Positions 34,171-46,553 of a stretch of 57,351 nucleotides of DNA are shown here, piece by piece. Every line of letters starts with the position of its first letter. Position 1 is the stretch's first letter. The translations under genes and the position numbers were made by a program. A model generated the notes under the pieces. The model did no database searches. It was given only the letters and a program-made list of their open reading frames with translations, and had not been told where the DNA came from. The stretch is from Coprinopsis marcescibilis (lineage: Eukaryota; Basidiomycota; Agaricomycetes; Agaricales; Psathyrellaceae): assembly GCA_004369085.1 (NCBI GenBank), contig ML210314.1:11300-68650 (forward strand), written 5' to 3'.

Positions 34171-36591
34171 TTCCTTTACAAAAGAAATGAATGAAAACAG
34201 CAGCAAAAGTCTATACCATGTACACTATATATATTAGTATCATCATTCTTCAAGTTTTGATTGTTGTAATCTACCTCTGAGGATTTGTGAACTGGTGCCC
34301 CAGCCCAGCCAGATTGCACCAGTGTCCCAAAAAGCCTCTTTTCACTATGCAGAATAGAAAATAAGAAAAACAGATTTGATTATTTTTGCTATTCAAATCA
34401 AGGGGAATGACAGATAACCAGTGAGCATAGTAGTGTAGGTAATAACTTATCAAAGGAGCACTGTACTGAATGTACTGCCACTTTTGCAAAGTACCCATAC
34501 AAATTATGTCCTTACGTCCATTTACACCCTCACATATAATCTTACTTGCACATCCCTTGGATGTCAGAATAGCAGAATTTTGCCAAAATACATATTATTT
34601 ATAATAGTAGTACCATGAGGGACAGTACATAGGTTAATTCAGTGTTCCCATCTTTGTCCCATGCAATGTCATCACCATTCTCAGTCTTGATGTACTTCTG
34701 TGTTTCATTGTGGAGATCAGCCCATTTTTTCTCAGTGAGCTTCCAGGTGGTACAGAGGTGAATCTTGAAGCAGTCATCCCAGGTGTTGGCAATGAAGTTT
34801 GAAACCTTCTTGGGCGACCTCCTATCCTTCCATAAGTAGCTTCAGAGCACATTCAACCTTCATGATAGCCATTTCAGCATGTTAAATAAGAAAGGAATGG
34901 GATGATACACACTGCAACTGCTGACAATGTCAATGCCTCTATAGGCCATCCATTAAACTCACCAGTCTTGTTGATCATGGCTTGATGGATGGCATAGACT
35001 TGGGGGACAAGTTGTATGCAATCTACTCCAACCTTCAAATGAGCAATGTGGCACATCAGTCATAACAACACTATATATAATTTGGCCATACCTTTTGCTC
35101 TCTGGATTATGGAAAACAAAGTGGTTATCCCTGAACTCACCAATTTACTTAGCCTTGGCTATCTTTGCTGCTTCATGTCGCAAATTTCCTAAGTGCCTGA
35201 TCTAGGGCATGGGTAGATCAAGCCACAGATTTGCTAAATCAAGTACTGTTCAGCTTGATTCATTGGTTTCTTTGGTGCTGTGGTTCTTGATCAAGTATCC
35301 TGATTAGACCTTGTATTTCCCACCTAGATTATGATAACCAGACATTGGTCAAGATAATCTGCACACGATCAATCACCTAACCAGAGTTCAAAATGCCCCA
35401 CTATATATACCCTGCAATGGAGTTCTATGTTGTTCCTCTGGATGCCAATGCCATGTCTGCAAGAGGGATTTGGTCTTGACAACACCTATTATCAATCACT
35501 GTTGCTCAATATACCTCAACAACTGCCACCTCATGGACAAGGCAATCACAGCAGGCAAAGAGGAGATTGCAATCTGGCACTGAGATTCACAGAAAACTTG
35601 GCACTTGCAGAGGATGACCTTGTGATGGCTCAGGTGGTGTTGTGTTTCATGATTCTGGTGTCATGTCATGTCATGTCATGTCACATTGTCAGGGAGATGA
35701 GGTTGGGTAATCACCCACAAGAATGCCCTTGAATAGTTTGCAACATGTTAAGCACTCAGAGCTGGTCCCTCCTTATTAAGTGCATCCAATCTGTCTCCCT
35801 GTTCCCATCTGCAGTCCAATTTTCATGGACTATCAGTACCAACCAAATTGTATGTGCCAGTAAAGGACATGGTTGAGTACCAGCTCAACCCTGGTCCTGA
35901 ACAACTGTAATCCATTCAGCTTCTTGGTCTGTACATTTGCTTTTTTTTTCTTTTTCTCTAAGTCAGATCTTGATGCTATGTATTGCCTTTGTTAAAGGGC
36001 CTTTTTAGAGCCTATATGTGGGGGTGACCAAGCCCTGCTGTGGCCACATCATCAGGATCAAGTGGGATTCCCACAGTCAGTCAAAAATTGGGGCCAAAAA
36101 TTGAAACCGTTGTGAAACAACTGTTCTATGGATTCCTATGGGACGTTTTGCAATATAGTTTGGTAGATATATATCAAGGCATTAATTCTGTACATAAATA
36201 CAAGTTTTTTTCATGATAAAAAGTAGTGTAAAATGCCTAAAGTTGGACATAAATTGTAAGCATATTCAGACAGAAATACAGATCAGAGCTTGGTGTTTTC
36301 CCAGTCAGAATTGTCATCCTCAACATCTTCCAGCACCTCCCTATCCTCTTTCTCTTCCTCAGATACATATCTGCTATTTTCTGTGCTGCCAAAATGCTTT
36401 CACTCTTTCATTTTATACATTTAAATTGCCTCACACAAAATATCACATATTTCCCCAACTTTAGACTTGGAAGTGATTGTTCCAAGGTTTGAAGCAACAT
36501 GTTCCTTGTAAACCTTGAGCATATCTTTTAGATTCTAGCCTCTGAGGTCAGGAATCTTACTCTCAACCAGGATAATCACAGTTTGCTGAAT
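34171..36591. other. AT-rich non-coding region with degenerate repeats
   Basis: No intact gene. A minus-strand frame near 34850-34640 (SPKKVSNFIANTWDDCFKIHL) looks like a gene relic of unknown family. A (CATGT)5 microsatellite lies at about 35657-35685 and a T-run at 35941-35949. Confidence 0.35.
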
Positions 36592-38429
36592 TCATTTTTT
36601 ATGCATGTCCTTCTTCAATCTCTGTTGTGCTGCTTGTTCTTGTTGTTTGGCATCCTTCTGTTCTTGGAACTGGATAATTGCAGCCTTCTGCATTATAAGG
36701 CGGAATGATCCAAGAGCACCTTCATTGACATCATTTGTTGGTGCTAGCCAGGCCAAGTCATGCTCTTCCTGTGTTGCTTCATCAATCAAACCACCAGGAG
36801 CAAATTCTGAAATGAAGCATGACCATGTCTCTTCTGAACCTTGAAGTCCAACTAAAAACAAGGCTTTGAGATTGGGAAGAGTGGGAGCAAGCTCCTGAAT
36901 CTTGTTGATAGTCTCTTCTGACTGCCATGGTTGCCCTTCTGCTGTTGCTGTTGTATAGTCTGTGGAGTTGAGAACAAGCGAGGGTTGGGAGATAACATGG
37001 AGGATAAAATCATGAAACTTGTGGTGCAGTGGACCAAGGTCAAGCATGTTTGTCTTGCAGAATGCTTCAGCATGGATTGAGCACATGTATGGATGGGAAA
37101 ATGACTGGCTATATAGTGTCAATGCAACAAGCTCTGTTAATGTTGCTTTATAGTGCAGTGCATTCCAAAAATTCTGCTCCATGTGGTTGAAGCTCTTTGC
37201 ACCCTTTTTGGACTTGAGAAAGTCCATAAATTCAATGAACTTTTCTTGATGGAGTACAAGTGCTGCTGCTCCTTCACCATAAGACCCAAACTGAGTGTTG
37301 GAAGTGTCAGGATATGTGAAATTAATCCACACATTTTTGTTCCACCACCAGCAGAATAGATCATGATGACCTTTCTTGTTGTCCTTGTGGTTAAGCAAAG
37401 CACCAGCAATCTGAGCAATTTTTAAACCTCCTCCAGTTGTCCTTTCAACAGCTCATGCTTGTGCTGCTGTCTCTGCCTCATCACCAAACATATCTGCAAG
37501 AACTGCTGCATTATCCTGGTTTGCCAAAAGAATAGGAGTGGCTACTTCAGGATGCTCCTTGTAATAGCTTTGCAGTGCCATTTAAAACCTTTGCATAGAG
37601 TTAAGATCCTTGTGACACCCACACCCTGCCCATATAAACAGCTTCATCACATAATTTCACATTAAAATGATGTGAATTATAGTTCACTGTGCAATGGCTG
37701 GTTCCATCAGCACTCAATGTAAATCCTGCAATAAGTTAATATATGGATTCTTACATTATATGCAGAACATACCATTAGCCTCTTAAAGCTCATATGCAAG
37801 CTGGAGCTTGGATGCAACACCTCCTTCAACCATAATTCATGCAACAGAGGGCTGGCTGATATCACCAACTGCAGTAACATTGGCTACTGCAAGAACCTGG
37901 TGAATCACACTACCTACATTCTGAGCAGCAATTTCAGCATGCACAAGGGAGCGGACAAGGTCCTGAACTTTCTCTGTGTAAATTCCCTTTTCCTTCAGGT
38001 GAAGAAGTGTCCTTGTAGTTTCAGCCTTGAGAAGTGCATGCTCCAGGGTATTGGGGACTCACTTAATATGCCTGGAAAGTCTTGCAGCTCTTTTATGGCA
38101 AGTATCTAGCTTAGTGAGCACCTCCTGAAGCTGTACATTGTACTTATGCTGACCTGTGTCAACTTCTCCAGTAGCATAGACAACATGCTTGGATAGGTAA
38201 GATCTCTCAGCCTCAAGACACTTGATTGAGGCTGTCAGAGTCAGAGACTCCCAACAGGTATCTCTCTGAGCTTTGATATGCTTCAATACTGAAATACGAG
38301 AGGCCAATTGTGTAGCTTTGAGCTGGGCTACAAGGGACTATTGCTTGGCCTTCCCTTGTTGGACATGCTGCCGTTCCCCATGGAGTGCCTTTCCCAGGGC
38401 TTCACATTTATCAGCCAGCTGCTTCTCCC
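36592..38429 (-). pseudogene. C-terminal part of a coiled-coil 'NEGALGSFR' family gene, split by a retrotransposon
   Basis: On the minus strand the frame 37398-36592 reads LLNHKDNKKGHHDLF, FTYPDTSNTQFGSYGEGAAAL, HMEQNFWNALHYKATLTEL, SHPYMCSIHAEAF, LDLGPLHHKFHDFILHV and LAWLAPTNDVNEGALGSFR, with a Gln/Lys-rich end. Upstream (38429-37680) comes coiled coil (LQEVLTKLDTCHKRAARLSR) and GFTLSADGTSHCTVNYNSHH. Several stops (for example TAG in GKAKQ-stop-SLVAQ near 38342) make it a pseudogene. Related proteins are widespread in Agaricomycetes and function is unknown. Its upstream half lies beyond the gypsy element at 50045-50285. Confidence 0.65.
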
Positions 38430-38917
38430 TGTTACACCACTTCCAGCGGTGGAACATGACGATGAACGAGTGATTACAGAAGATGAGTATTTGGATATTC
38501 AAATGGACTATTTCCGAAGATTAGGAATGTTTGATTACAAGTTGATAGATACCCCTGACTGTCAGTGTGGATCTTGGGGGTATTTTTAGGAAGATAACAA
38601 ACATGCAGTTATGATGTAGTAGTTTTTTTATTTATAGTAAAGATAACAGAAGGAACTTATCGATAAATATTGATAAGAGATAAGAAGTATATATTTAAAC
38701 TTATACCATAGTTGGTAGTTGTACGATAGTTTCAATCTTGTTTCACTTTGTTCATACTTGATAGTTTACAAATAAGACTTTTGTTAGTCTTCTCGTTGAC
38801 TGATCGTCTTACTTGAAGAAACCTGAATACTCAATCGTCTTGACATTTGCTCATCTTGACTCAATCATACACTATTGGCGAACAACTTAGGCATATCTTT
38901 CACCTCGTGTTGTAACA
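38430..38917 (+). repeat. 5' LTR (488 bp)
   Basis: Starts TGTTACACCACTTCC and ends GTGTTGTAACA. It differs from the 3' LTR at about 19 positions, nearly all CG/TG/CA changes. It contains the TATA element and the predicted transcript start. Confidence 0.95.
38688..38699 (+). promoter_or_regulatory. LTR TATA box
   Basis: TATATATTTAAA, 29 bases before the predicted transcript start at 38728. The same sequence is present in the 3' LTR. Confidence 0.7.
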
Positions 38918-38918
38918 G

Positions 38919-38930
38919 AAGATTGAAACT
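38919..38930 (+). promoter_or_regulatory. Primer binding site, predicted self-priming type
   Basis: AAGATTGAAACT, one base after the 5' LTR, is the exact complement of AGTTTCAATCTT at 38728-38739 inside the LTR. That site follows a TATA box by 29 bases, so it could be the 5' end of the transcript. No tRNA-type TGG start is present. This is the arrangement known from Tf1/sushi-class elements. Confidence 0.65.
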
Positions 38931-39169
38931 ACTCAAATCGAAACCTTGTCAATTGAGACAAGGACCCACTGCCAAAACAGCCAACTACAAACAAACCAGA
39001 AATGTCAGACCAACCAGAAGATCAGCAGAACCACTAACCATATCTGCCCCATACTCGAAAGACATAGATTGATCAACCATTAAACGATCAACCTCAGACA
39101 AAGGGAAAACGCGACAGCAATTCAACCCAACCTACGAAAGAGAAGACACAGAAACTACCCCAACAGGAG

Positions 39170-40331
39170 AAACCCCACCCAAACAAGAAGAAATACAACT
39201 TAACCTTGAACTACTGAAATCACTCTTCGAACAACACAAAGAGATTCAACGACCACAAAGACTATGAGAACTTGCTCAACAGAACTATGAAGAGGAACAA
39301 AAATATGTGAACTGTCAAACAGAAACAATGGCGGACAGAGGACCATCCATACGAAAGACCTCTACCAAAAGAGACAAAGATGAAGAAATCAAGGGCATGT
39401 GAAAACCCTCTGAATTCGATGGAACACACAGCAAATACAAAGGAGGGTTAGAAGAAATTGTCCTCTATATCCTTGCCAACCCAGAATGGAGTGACAACAA
39501 GAAGATCCTCTTCACCCTCTCATACATGATAGGAGGAACAGCTGCCAATTGGAAGTGAACTTTCATGAATGAAGCCCAACACAGAGATCAGATCCAATTA
39601 GGAACTTGGATTAACTTCCAAAAGAAGCTCAACGACTCATTCTTTGAAAAAGAATGGGCCAATGTCACTTTTCAACAACTCAAGAACCTCAAAAAGAAAT
39701 GGAAGGACTCTGGAGAAGACTTCAACAATACATTCAAGAACAAATTGGCTGAAACCAAATATCGGCTGATCCTGCCAACAAGATCATCACCGATATCTTC
39801 CAGAGCACTCTCAATGATGTTACCCTCGAGAAAATTTGGAATCGCGCCACCAAACCCAGTCACCTCAAAGTCTGGTACGATTCCGTCATTGAAGTATCCA
39901 ACGATCAACAAATGCTTCAACTTATGAAGAAAGGGATCCAATCATTCTTGAACACCACCATGAAAACCAACAAAGACTACAGAGTCCCAATGGACATAGA
40001 CTCCTTCAACACGAAGAAACCTTTTGTCTGTGTCCCCAAGATGACAGACGCCATTTGTGAAGAATGCAATCGAAAGGGGTTATGTTACTTCTGCCACAAG
40101 GCAGGACATACCTTGAACACATGCCCATCCAAACTGAAAGATGGGAATAAACCCTGCACTATGTGGAAACCTCAAAAAGAATCCAACTTTACCCCAGGAA
40201 CCAACAATCCAAAGAAGAAATACACTGGAACCACCGCTTTCAAATCCGTCCAACAAATCCTTAGCAACATGGATCCCGAAGAACGCAAGAAATTCGAAGA
40301 CGAACTTGAGAAGAATGAGGGTTTTGCCTAA
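39170..40331 (+). pseudogene. gag of the gypsy element
   Basis: The first part reads in one frame with TGA codons at 39265, 39400 and 39556 (RL-stop-ELAQQNYEEEQ, GM-stop-KPSEFDG, NWK-stop-TFMNEA). All sit where Arg fits. Conserved gag stretches: LEEIVLYILANPEWSDNKK, EKEWANVTFQQLKNLKKKW. Near 39766 a one-base shift moves the frame to DPANKIITDIFQSTLND and on to a CCHC zinc knuckle, CYFCHKAGHTLNTC (about 40084-40125). The frame ends with TAA at 40329-40331. The start codon is not clear. Confidence 0.75.
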
Positions 40332-40399
40332 GGAGGACTATACCAACTGTAGTACCTCCCAAGATAGTACAATCTGTTCTTTATGCCGAACCATCAAAT

Positions 40400-43300
40400 A
40401 TGACTTTGATTTTTCCCACTACATTGTCATTCACTGGAAAGAACGGATCCGAAAATGTTGGAATACCCACACTTATTGACTGCAGAGCAGACAATCAATT
40501 TATCAATCAGAACTACGCCCAAAAGATCAAGATTCCCCTCACTCGACTCACCACTCCAATTCCTACACGAAACGTTGATGGTACCCTCAATAAAAACGGA
40601 ACCATCCAATTTTACACTGATGCTCATATCACCATACATGGACGATGGTTCAAAGAACGGTTCTATGTCACTGGCCTTGGACAAGAAAAGGTCATATTAG
40701 GAGCACCTTGGCTTTGCCGAACCAACCCATTGGTCAATTGGAAAGATGAAACACCCTCCTGGTGAGAAAAACAAACTTTGAAAACCATGAAGAAAATTCT
40801 TGATTATATTTGAATCAAGAAAAACAAGAAACAATTGGAACCCACCCATCAGGAAATTGATACGGCTCTTCTTCGAGACTTTCAAGGAAAAGAAAGTCCA
40901 CATCTTTGAACCATTTGGATTTGAGCCAAATTGACTATAGCACAAGAACTCGCAGTTGCGGAAGACACCTCTGCCCTCACTTTGGAACAACGCATACTGG
41001 AAGAATGCCATGATTACATTGATATATTCAACAAGAAAAAGGCTGATTGATTTCCCAATTCAAAACTGTGGGACCATAAAATCGAATTGAAAGACGGTTT
41101 TATTCCCAAATCATTCAAAACGTACAACCTTACTTTGGATGAACAGAAAGAATTAGAGAAATTCATTCAGGAAAACCTTGCCAAATTTTACATTCGACCT
41201 TCTCAATCACCAAATGCTGCACCTTTCTTTTTTGTCAAGAAGAAACCGATCGTTGAAGATGGAAAGGTCAAAACTCCTCTTTGACCCTGCCAAGATTATC
41301 ACTATCTCAACGAATGGACGATCAAAAATGCTTATCCTCTTCCACTCATCACTGAACTCCTTTGACAAACTAAAAGGGGCCAAATATTTCACTAAACTGG
41401 ATGTACGATGGGGATATAACAACATTCGGATTTGAGACAGCGATCAATGGAAAGCAGCATTCAAAACGAATCTTGGATTGTTCGAACCGATGGTCATGTT
41501 TTTTGGCATGTGCAATTCCCCAGCAACCTTTCAAGCAATGATGGATTATATCTTTGATAAATTGAAAACTGAAGGACGCTGCATCATCATCTACATGGAC
41601 GACATCCTCATCTTCACTAAAACCATGGAAAAGATGACCAAATACACCCGAGAAACACTCCAAGTGCTAAAAGACAATGACCTCTTTTTGAAACCAGAGA
41701 AATGTCAATTTTGCCAAACTTGTATCAAATATCTCAGCATGATTATCAAAGAAGGACAAATCTCCATGGACACTAAAAAGGTCACTGGAATCCAGGACTG
41801 GCCAGCTCCAAAAACTGTGAAACAAGTATGATCATTTTTAGGATACGGAAATTTCTATTGAAGATTCATTCATGGATACTCCGAACTGGCAAAATCAATG
41901 AACGAACTCCTCCAAAAAGGAGCTTCTTTCGAATGGACATCACAACGACAGACAGCATTCAATACTTTGAAACAATGATTTACCAAACAACCTGTTTTAA
42001 TCATGCCCCACTTGGAAAAACCCTTCCAAGTCGAATGTGATGCATCAAAATACATGACAGGAGCAGTCCTTACTCAATGTGATGCTAATGGAGCTCGACA
42101 CCCTGTTTTGTTCATCTCGAAAACCTTGATGCCAACTGAATGCAACTATGAGATCTATGATCAAGAACTTTTGGCACTCATTCGAGCGTTTACCAAATGG
42201 CGACATTATCTGATGGGAGCTCAACATCCAATCAAAGTTTTATCCGATCACAAAAACCTCTCCTACTTCAGAGAGACACGAAAGTTGAACTGATGACAAG
42301 CAAGATGGTACACATTCCTCACTGAATTCAACTACTGATTCAACTACACACCTGGAAGTAAAATGATTCAATCGAACGCCCTATCCCAAAGACCAGATCA
42401 TCTTCTAGAACATGGCGATCACGACAACGAAGACATGATTCTCCTTTTGGAAGAACAATTTCCAAAAGAGGTCAAATTGAACCTGATGAACATTGAACTA
42501 CTGGCAAAAATACTCGATCAACCAGAAGAAAACTTCGACGTCAGAATGGTGGATAAGATTCAAGATCTTTTGAAAGACAAAGAAATTCCCACAGAACTCT
42601 GAAAGGATCTATTAGATTGGCATACTGAGACAAAGGACGGAAAAACAGCATTATTCTTCAGAGGAAAGATGTATATCCTTCAAAATCAGGAACTATGACA
42701 ACAAGTCATACAAGATCACAACGACTCAATCCTGGCTGGACATCCTGGAGAACTCGAAACCTATTACAAAGTCAGTCAAAATTACTGGTTCCCCGGCATC
42801 AGGGGAGCCATATGAGACTATGTCAAAGGATGCGCAATTTGCCAACAATTCAAGATCAATTGCCAGCCATTAAAACCAACCCTCATCCCAAACAAATCAA
42901 CAGGATCACATCGACCATTCGCCTTTGTTACTATGGACATAATGTCAGGACTACCCCCAATCAAAGAAAACGGGATGAAATACGACTCCATTTTGATCCA
43001 GGTGGATCAAGGCCTTATGAAGGGGGTGATTTTTACTCCTTGCAACCAAGAACTCGATGCTGAAACTATGGGAAAAATGATCATCAACACAACTTTTCAA
43101 TGGTTCAGTATTCCTGAACAAATCATTTCTGACCAAGGACCCAACTTTGCCACAAAATCTCATTGCAAGATACTGAAAAGACTCGGAATTGATTCTCGAC
43201 TATCCATGGCTTTTCACCCTCAAACCAATGGGAATTCCAAACAAGGACTCCAAGAAGTTCAAGCGTACTTAGGGATTTACTCTGTCAACCATCCCGAAAC

Positions 43301-44010
43301 TTGGAAAGACCATTTACCCATGCTTGAATTCACTTACAACAATCAATGACATGCTGACAACCAGAAGACTCCATTCGAACTGATCATGGGACTTCAACCA
43401 CAAGGCCTTCCAGAAGCCTTTGAACTATCAAACATTCCATCAGTCAAAGAAAGAATGACGGACCTCACCCTATCTTGAAAGGAAGCTATCGCCACACACA
43501 AACTAGCCAGAAATCGGATGATCACATGGTCACAAAACGACGTCATCCCATTCAAACTTGTAGATAAAGTGTGGCTAGAAGCCAAGAACCTCAATCGACG
43601 TTATCTTTCCAACAAGATAAGACCAAAATGGGGAGGACCCTTCAAGATAACAGAAGTCATTGGACCAGTCTCTTATTACCTCGCATCACCAAATCAATGG
43701 AAAATTCACAACATTTTTCATACCATATGGTTATCACCTTATACAGAAACCAACATGCACAGTCCCTCTCACACAACACCACCACCTGACCTTATTGACG
43801 GACAAGAAGAATACGAAGTGGAAGCGATTATCAATCACAAGAAGAATATGAAGTGGAAGCGATTATCAATCACAAGAAGCGAGGAAGAGGTCATCTGTTC
43901 CTTGTCCAATGGAAAGGATACCCAATATCTGAAGCATCATGGGAACCACCCCGTCACTTGATCAATGCCACTTGGATCCTAGAAGATTACAAGAAGTTAC
44001 ATTGACTATA
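40400..44010 (+). pseudogene. pol of the gypsy element (PR-RT-RH-IN-chromodomain)
   Basis: Protease: TLIDCRADNQFIN; the DxGA active site reads D-C-R-A, a Gly-to-Arg change. RT: YNLTLDEQKELEKFIQEN, CQDYHYLNEWTIKNAYPLP, a one-base shift near 41350, FTKLDVRWGYNNIRI, and catalytic YMDD at about 41593-41604. RNase [15 protein letters not shown]. Integrase: zinc-binding H-H-C-C (HNDSILAGH.., CAICQQ), catalytic MDIMSGLP, ISDQGPNF and the Glu in QEVQAYL. Chromodomain: [12 protein letters not shown], then, after a 35 bp tandem duplication at 43808-43877 that shifts frame, [14 protein letters not shown]. About 20 in-frame TGA codons, nearly all at Arg sites (for example 41282, 41433, 41829, 41859, 41976, 42291, 42294, 42813, 43347). 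Confidence 0.85.
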
Positions 44011-44289
44011 AAAGACAAGAACAAATTGACACTAGAACTTCAATCTACTCAGATTAAACAAATCAACAACCCGCCTCAATCATGTCCCAAACCAACAACC
44101 CCATCTATTCTAACAAACTCATCGCACCCATCCCTCTTTGACCAGGCTAATACAATCTCGAATACCCGACCAAACCCAAAGAAGAACTTGAACAAGTTTT
44201 GGATGCAAACTCCGCCTCCTACAATCACCCTCTCTAAATGCCCAACTGATTTGAACACCCCCCCAAGAAGGACCATCCCCATCAAAAAG

Positions 44290-45275
44290 GATTCAATGGT
44301 ACCTTTTGTACAGCCAAGGACAAAGATGAAGAAGAAATCACAGAATGGTACTATTGTACTATTGGATCTGACCAGTTCTTTTCCATCCCAGTCAATTGTT
44401 TTGACCCCATGAACGAGGACCAAGATCATTCCAGCGACGTGGCCACCAACACATACCTCTCCTTTCAACAATTTGTTCAACAAAGAGAACAACTATGTGG
44501 CTCTATTCAAGACATGAAAATACTTCTCCATGACTTATGACAACAATTCTCTGACCTTGATGCTTTTGGAAGGATGCTCCAGGAATCATGGACCATGCTC
44601 CTTATGCAATGCGACAAGAAACACCAAAGGAGGAAATTAGAGAAAGAAGAACAAGAATTAGTAAAGTCTGATGGATCTGTTATCAAAATAAACCCACCCT
44701 CAACCACGAAATCATCCCCTCAGAATGCGACATCCACTCCCCGACCTTCGGAATCACCCTGAACCAATCAATCTCAAAAGAATTATCTCTCAAAATCAGC
44801 AGATCCTCAATCAGGATCCAATCAACCGACCATGACAACTGACGCCTGAACAACAGAAAGGGAAAAAGTGTTATTCAAGGACCATCAAGAACCCCCCATA
44901 ACCCTGCTACATGTTTTTCTCCAATGGTCAAAGGGAGAAAACAGCCGACTTTCAAAAGACCCCACAAAACCGTTCTATTATCGATCAGACTCACCAATCC
45001 AACTTCCACTATCAGAGACGAAGAACAACAACAAGATAGCCAGACAAATTCTACTCCGGGACCTTCTACCCTTCGGACATACCTGGATGAAGGTATTCCC
45101 AATTTTGGAACAACCTGGACCCCTCGACCACCATCAACTGTCAATGGAAAGAAAACCTGCTACATCTGCCACTCCACCAAACATCTCAAAGCCCTCTGTT
45201 CACATCAATACGAATGCCAACAATGCAAAGAAGAAGCTCCTTGACACCTTCTAGACAACGACCAATGCTGCCTCA
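44290..45275 (+). pseudogene. Third ORF region of the gypsy element with Cys-rich motif
   Basis: Between pol and the 3' LTR lie about 1.4 kb with broken coding frames. One reads FCTAKDKDEEEITEWYYC, IGSDQFFSIPVNCFDPMNED, FQQFVQQREQLCGSIQDMK (TGA follows near 44538) and ESWTMLLMQCDKKHQRRKLE. A later frame gives TCYICHSTKHLKALC and YECQQCKEEAP, then TGA, then HLLDNDQC. The Cys/His spacing looks zinc-binding. An extra Cys-rich ORF 3' of pol is not part of the basic Ty3 plan, though other Agaricomycete gypsy elements seem to carry something similar (from memory). Function unknown. Confidence 0.5.
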
Positions 45276-45399
45276 ATCAACTATACCCTGATCATGTTGA
45301 GAAATCATGTTTTAGGAATTACCCCGAAGACAACTAGAATGACGATGTCTACTGCTGGGACGAGTATGGCAACCAAGACTGAATCCAGGGGATTTCAGA

Positions 45400-45413
45400 T
45401 CAAGAAAGGGGGT
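45400..45413 (+). promoter_or_regulatory. Polypurine tract before the 3' LTR
   Basis: The run AAGAAAGGGGG ends a few bases before the LTR start at 45416, as expected for plus-strand priming in LTR retroelements. Confidence 0.75.
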
Positions 45414-45415
45414 AA

Positions 45416-45604
45416 TGTTACACCACTTCCAGCAGTGGAACATGATGATGAACGAGTGATTATGGAAGATGAGTATTTGGATATTCAAATGGACTATTTC
45501 CGAAGATTAGGAATGTTTGATTATGAGTCGATAGATACCCCTGACTGTCAGTCCGGATCTTGGGGGTATTTTTAGGAAGATAACAAACATGCAGTTATGA
45601 CGTA
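45416..45604 (+). repeat. 3' LTR, left part (189 bp, includes TA)
   Basis: Matches 38430-38618 of the 5' LTR. It breaks off at TA where the pogo-like element inserted. 189 plus 299 bp gives 488, the length of the 5' LTR. Confidence 0.95.
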
Positions 45605-46553
45605 CAGTGCATCATGGCCTGATCTGACATACGCAGCTCCCAGACAAAGCGATTTCTCCCCCACTAAACATCCCTTCCCTCCACTTTCTTTCGCGTAATA
45701 GTGTAGTATAGATCCGTATCTACACATAGACACCAAGAACATGTATCCCCTGCAGCCCAATGTTGAGCATTTGCCTCAACAACCTTGTGCATACCTAATC
45801 ACGGTGCCTTTTCCTTATATGGCAGAGATCAAATCAGGAATGTGCGCTGCTTCTCTTCCATCGTTCTAGGTGAGTGCATCTATTAACCTGTACTCATGAG
45901 TTTGAAAGTCTCTCAAGAGTCAATATATTCAGTATGAGCAACACTTGTGTCCCATGTGGCGCAACTACAATGGCTTCATTGAAGGAACCCCCTTATCTAC
46001 TTGATCTGAAAGCAGGGTAGATGGCAAGGACTATTTTGAGCGCACTATCTCCTGCATTGCCTCAAGAGTTGAAAGGTGTGATGAGCACATCTAAGTGCAC
46101 CTGTATCAAACTAGCAGATAATTTTAGCGATTTTATTCACACTGATAGCACTCCGTCAATAAAATAAAGGGGATATTGTAGGGAAATAGATGTGGAAAGC
46201 ATTATTTCACGACTGCTGAGCTGATCACTTGGAAACCTTTCTTGAGGCTAGTCATAGACCATGTCAACACTTTGGCACGTCACATGGCCTGACATCTCTA
46301 CTATAGAAGTCACAGAAGTCAACGACATTTGACATCAGTTAGATGATAACAGGTAGAAAGGTGCCGCAAGATCGTTGTGCACAAGGTGTACAGTAACACT
46401 GAGGGGAGAAGAGAGAGTGCGAGGTACATCCGAGGTGGCCCCAGATGCAAGATCTATCTGATAGAGTGCGATAACAGACCTTAGCCTCAAGACATATTCT
46501 CTCCATAACCCCCTGCTTATTTGCCATACCACTGCTCTCTATCCCATCATATT

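Noticed and set aside
34874..35732. Short ORFs in the AT-rich interval
   Set aside because: No domain or splice-linked coding series; probably chance frames in decayed repeats.
39265..43478. UGA recoding (read-through as Trp or Arg) in gag-pol
   Set aside because: Frameshifts, a damaged protease site and CpG-type LTR decay point to dead copies, and host genes here use TGA normally or not at all.
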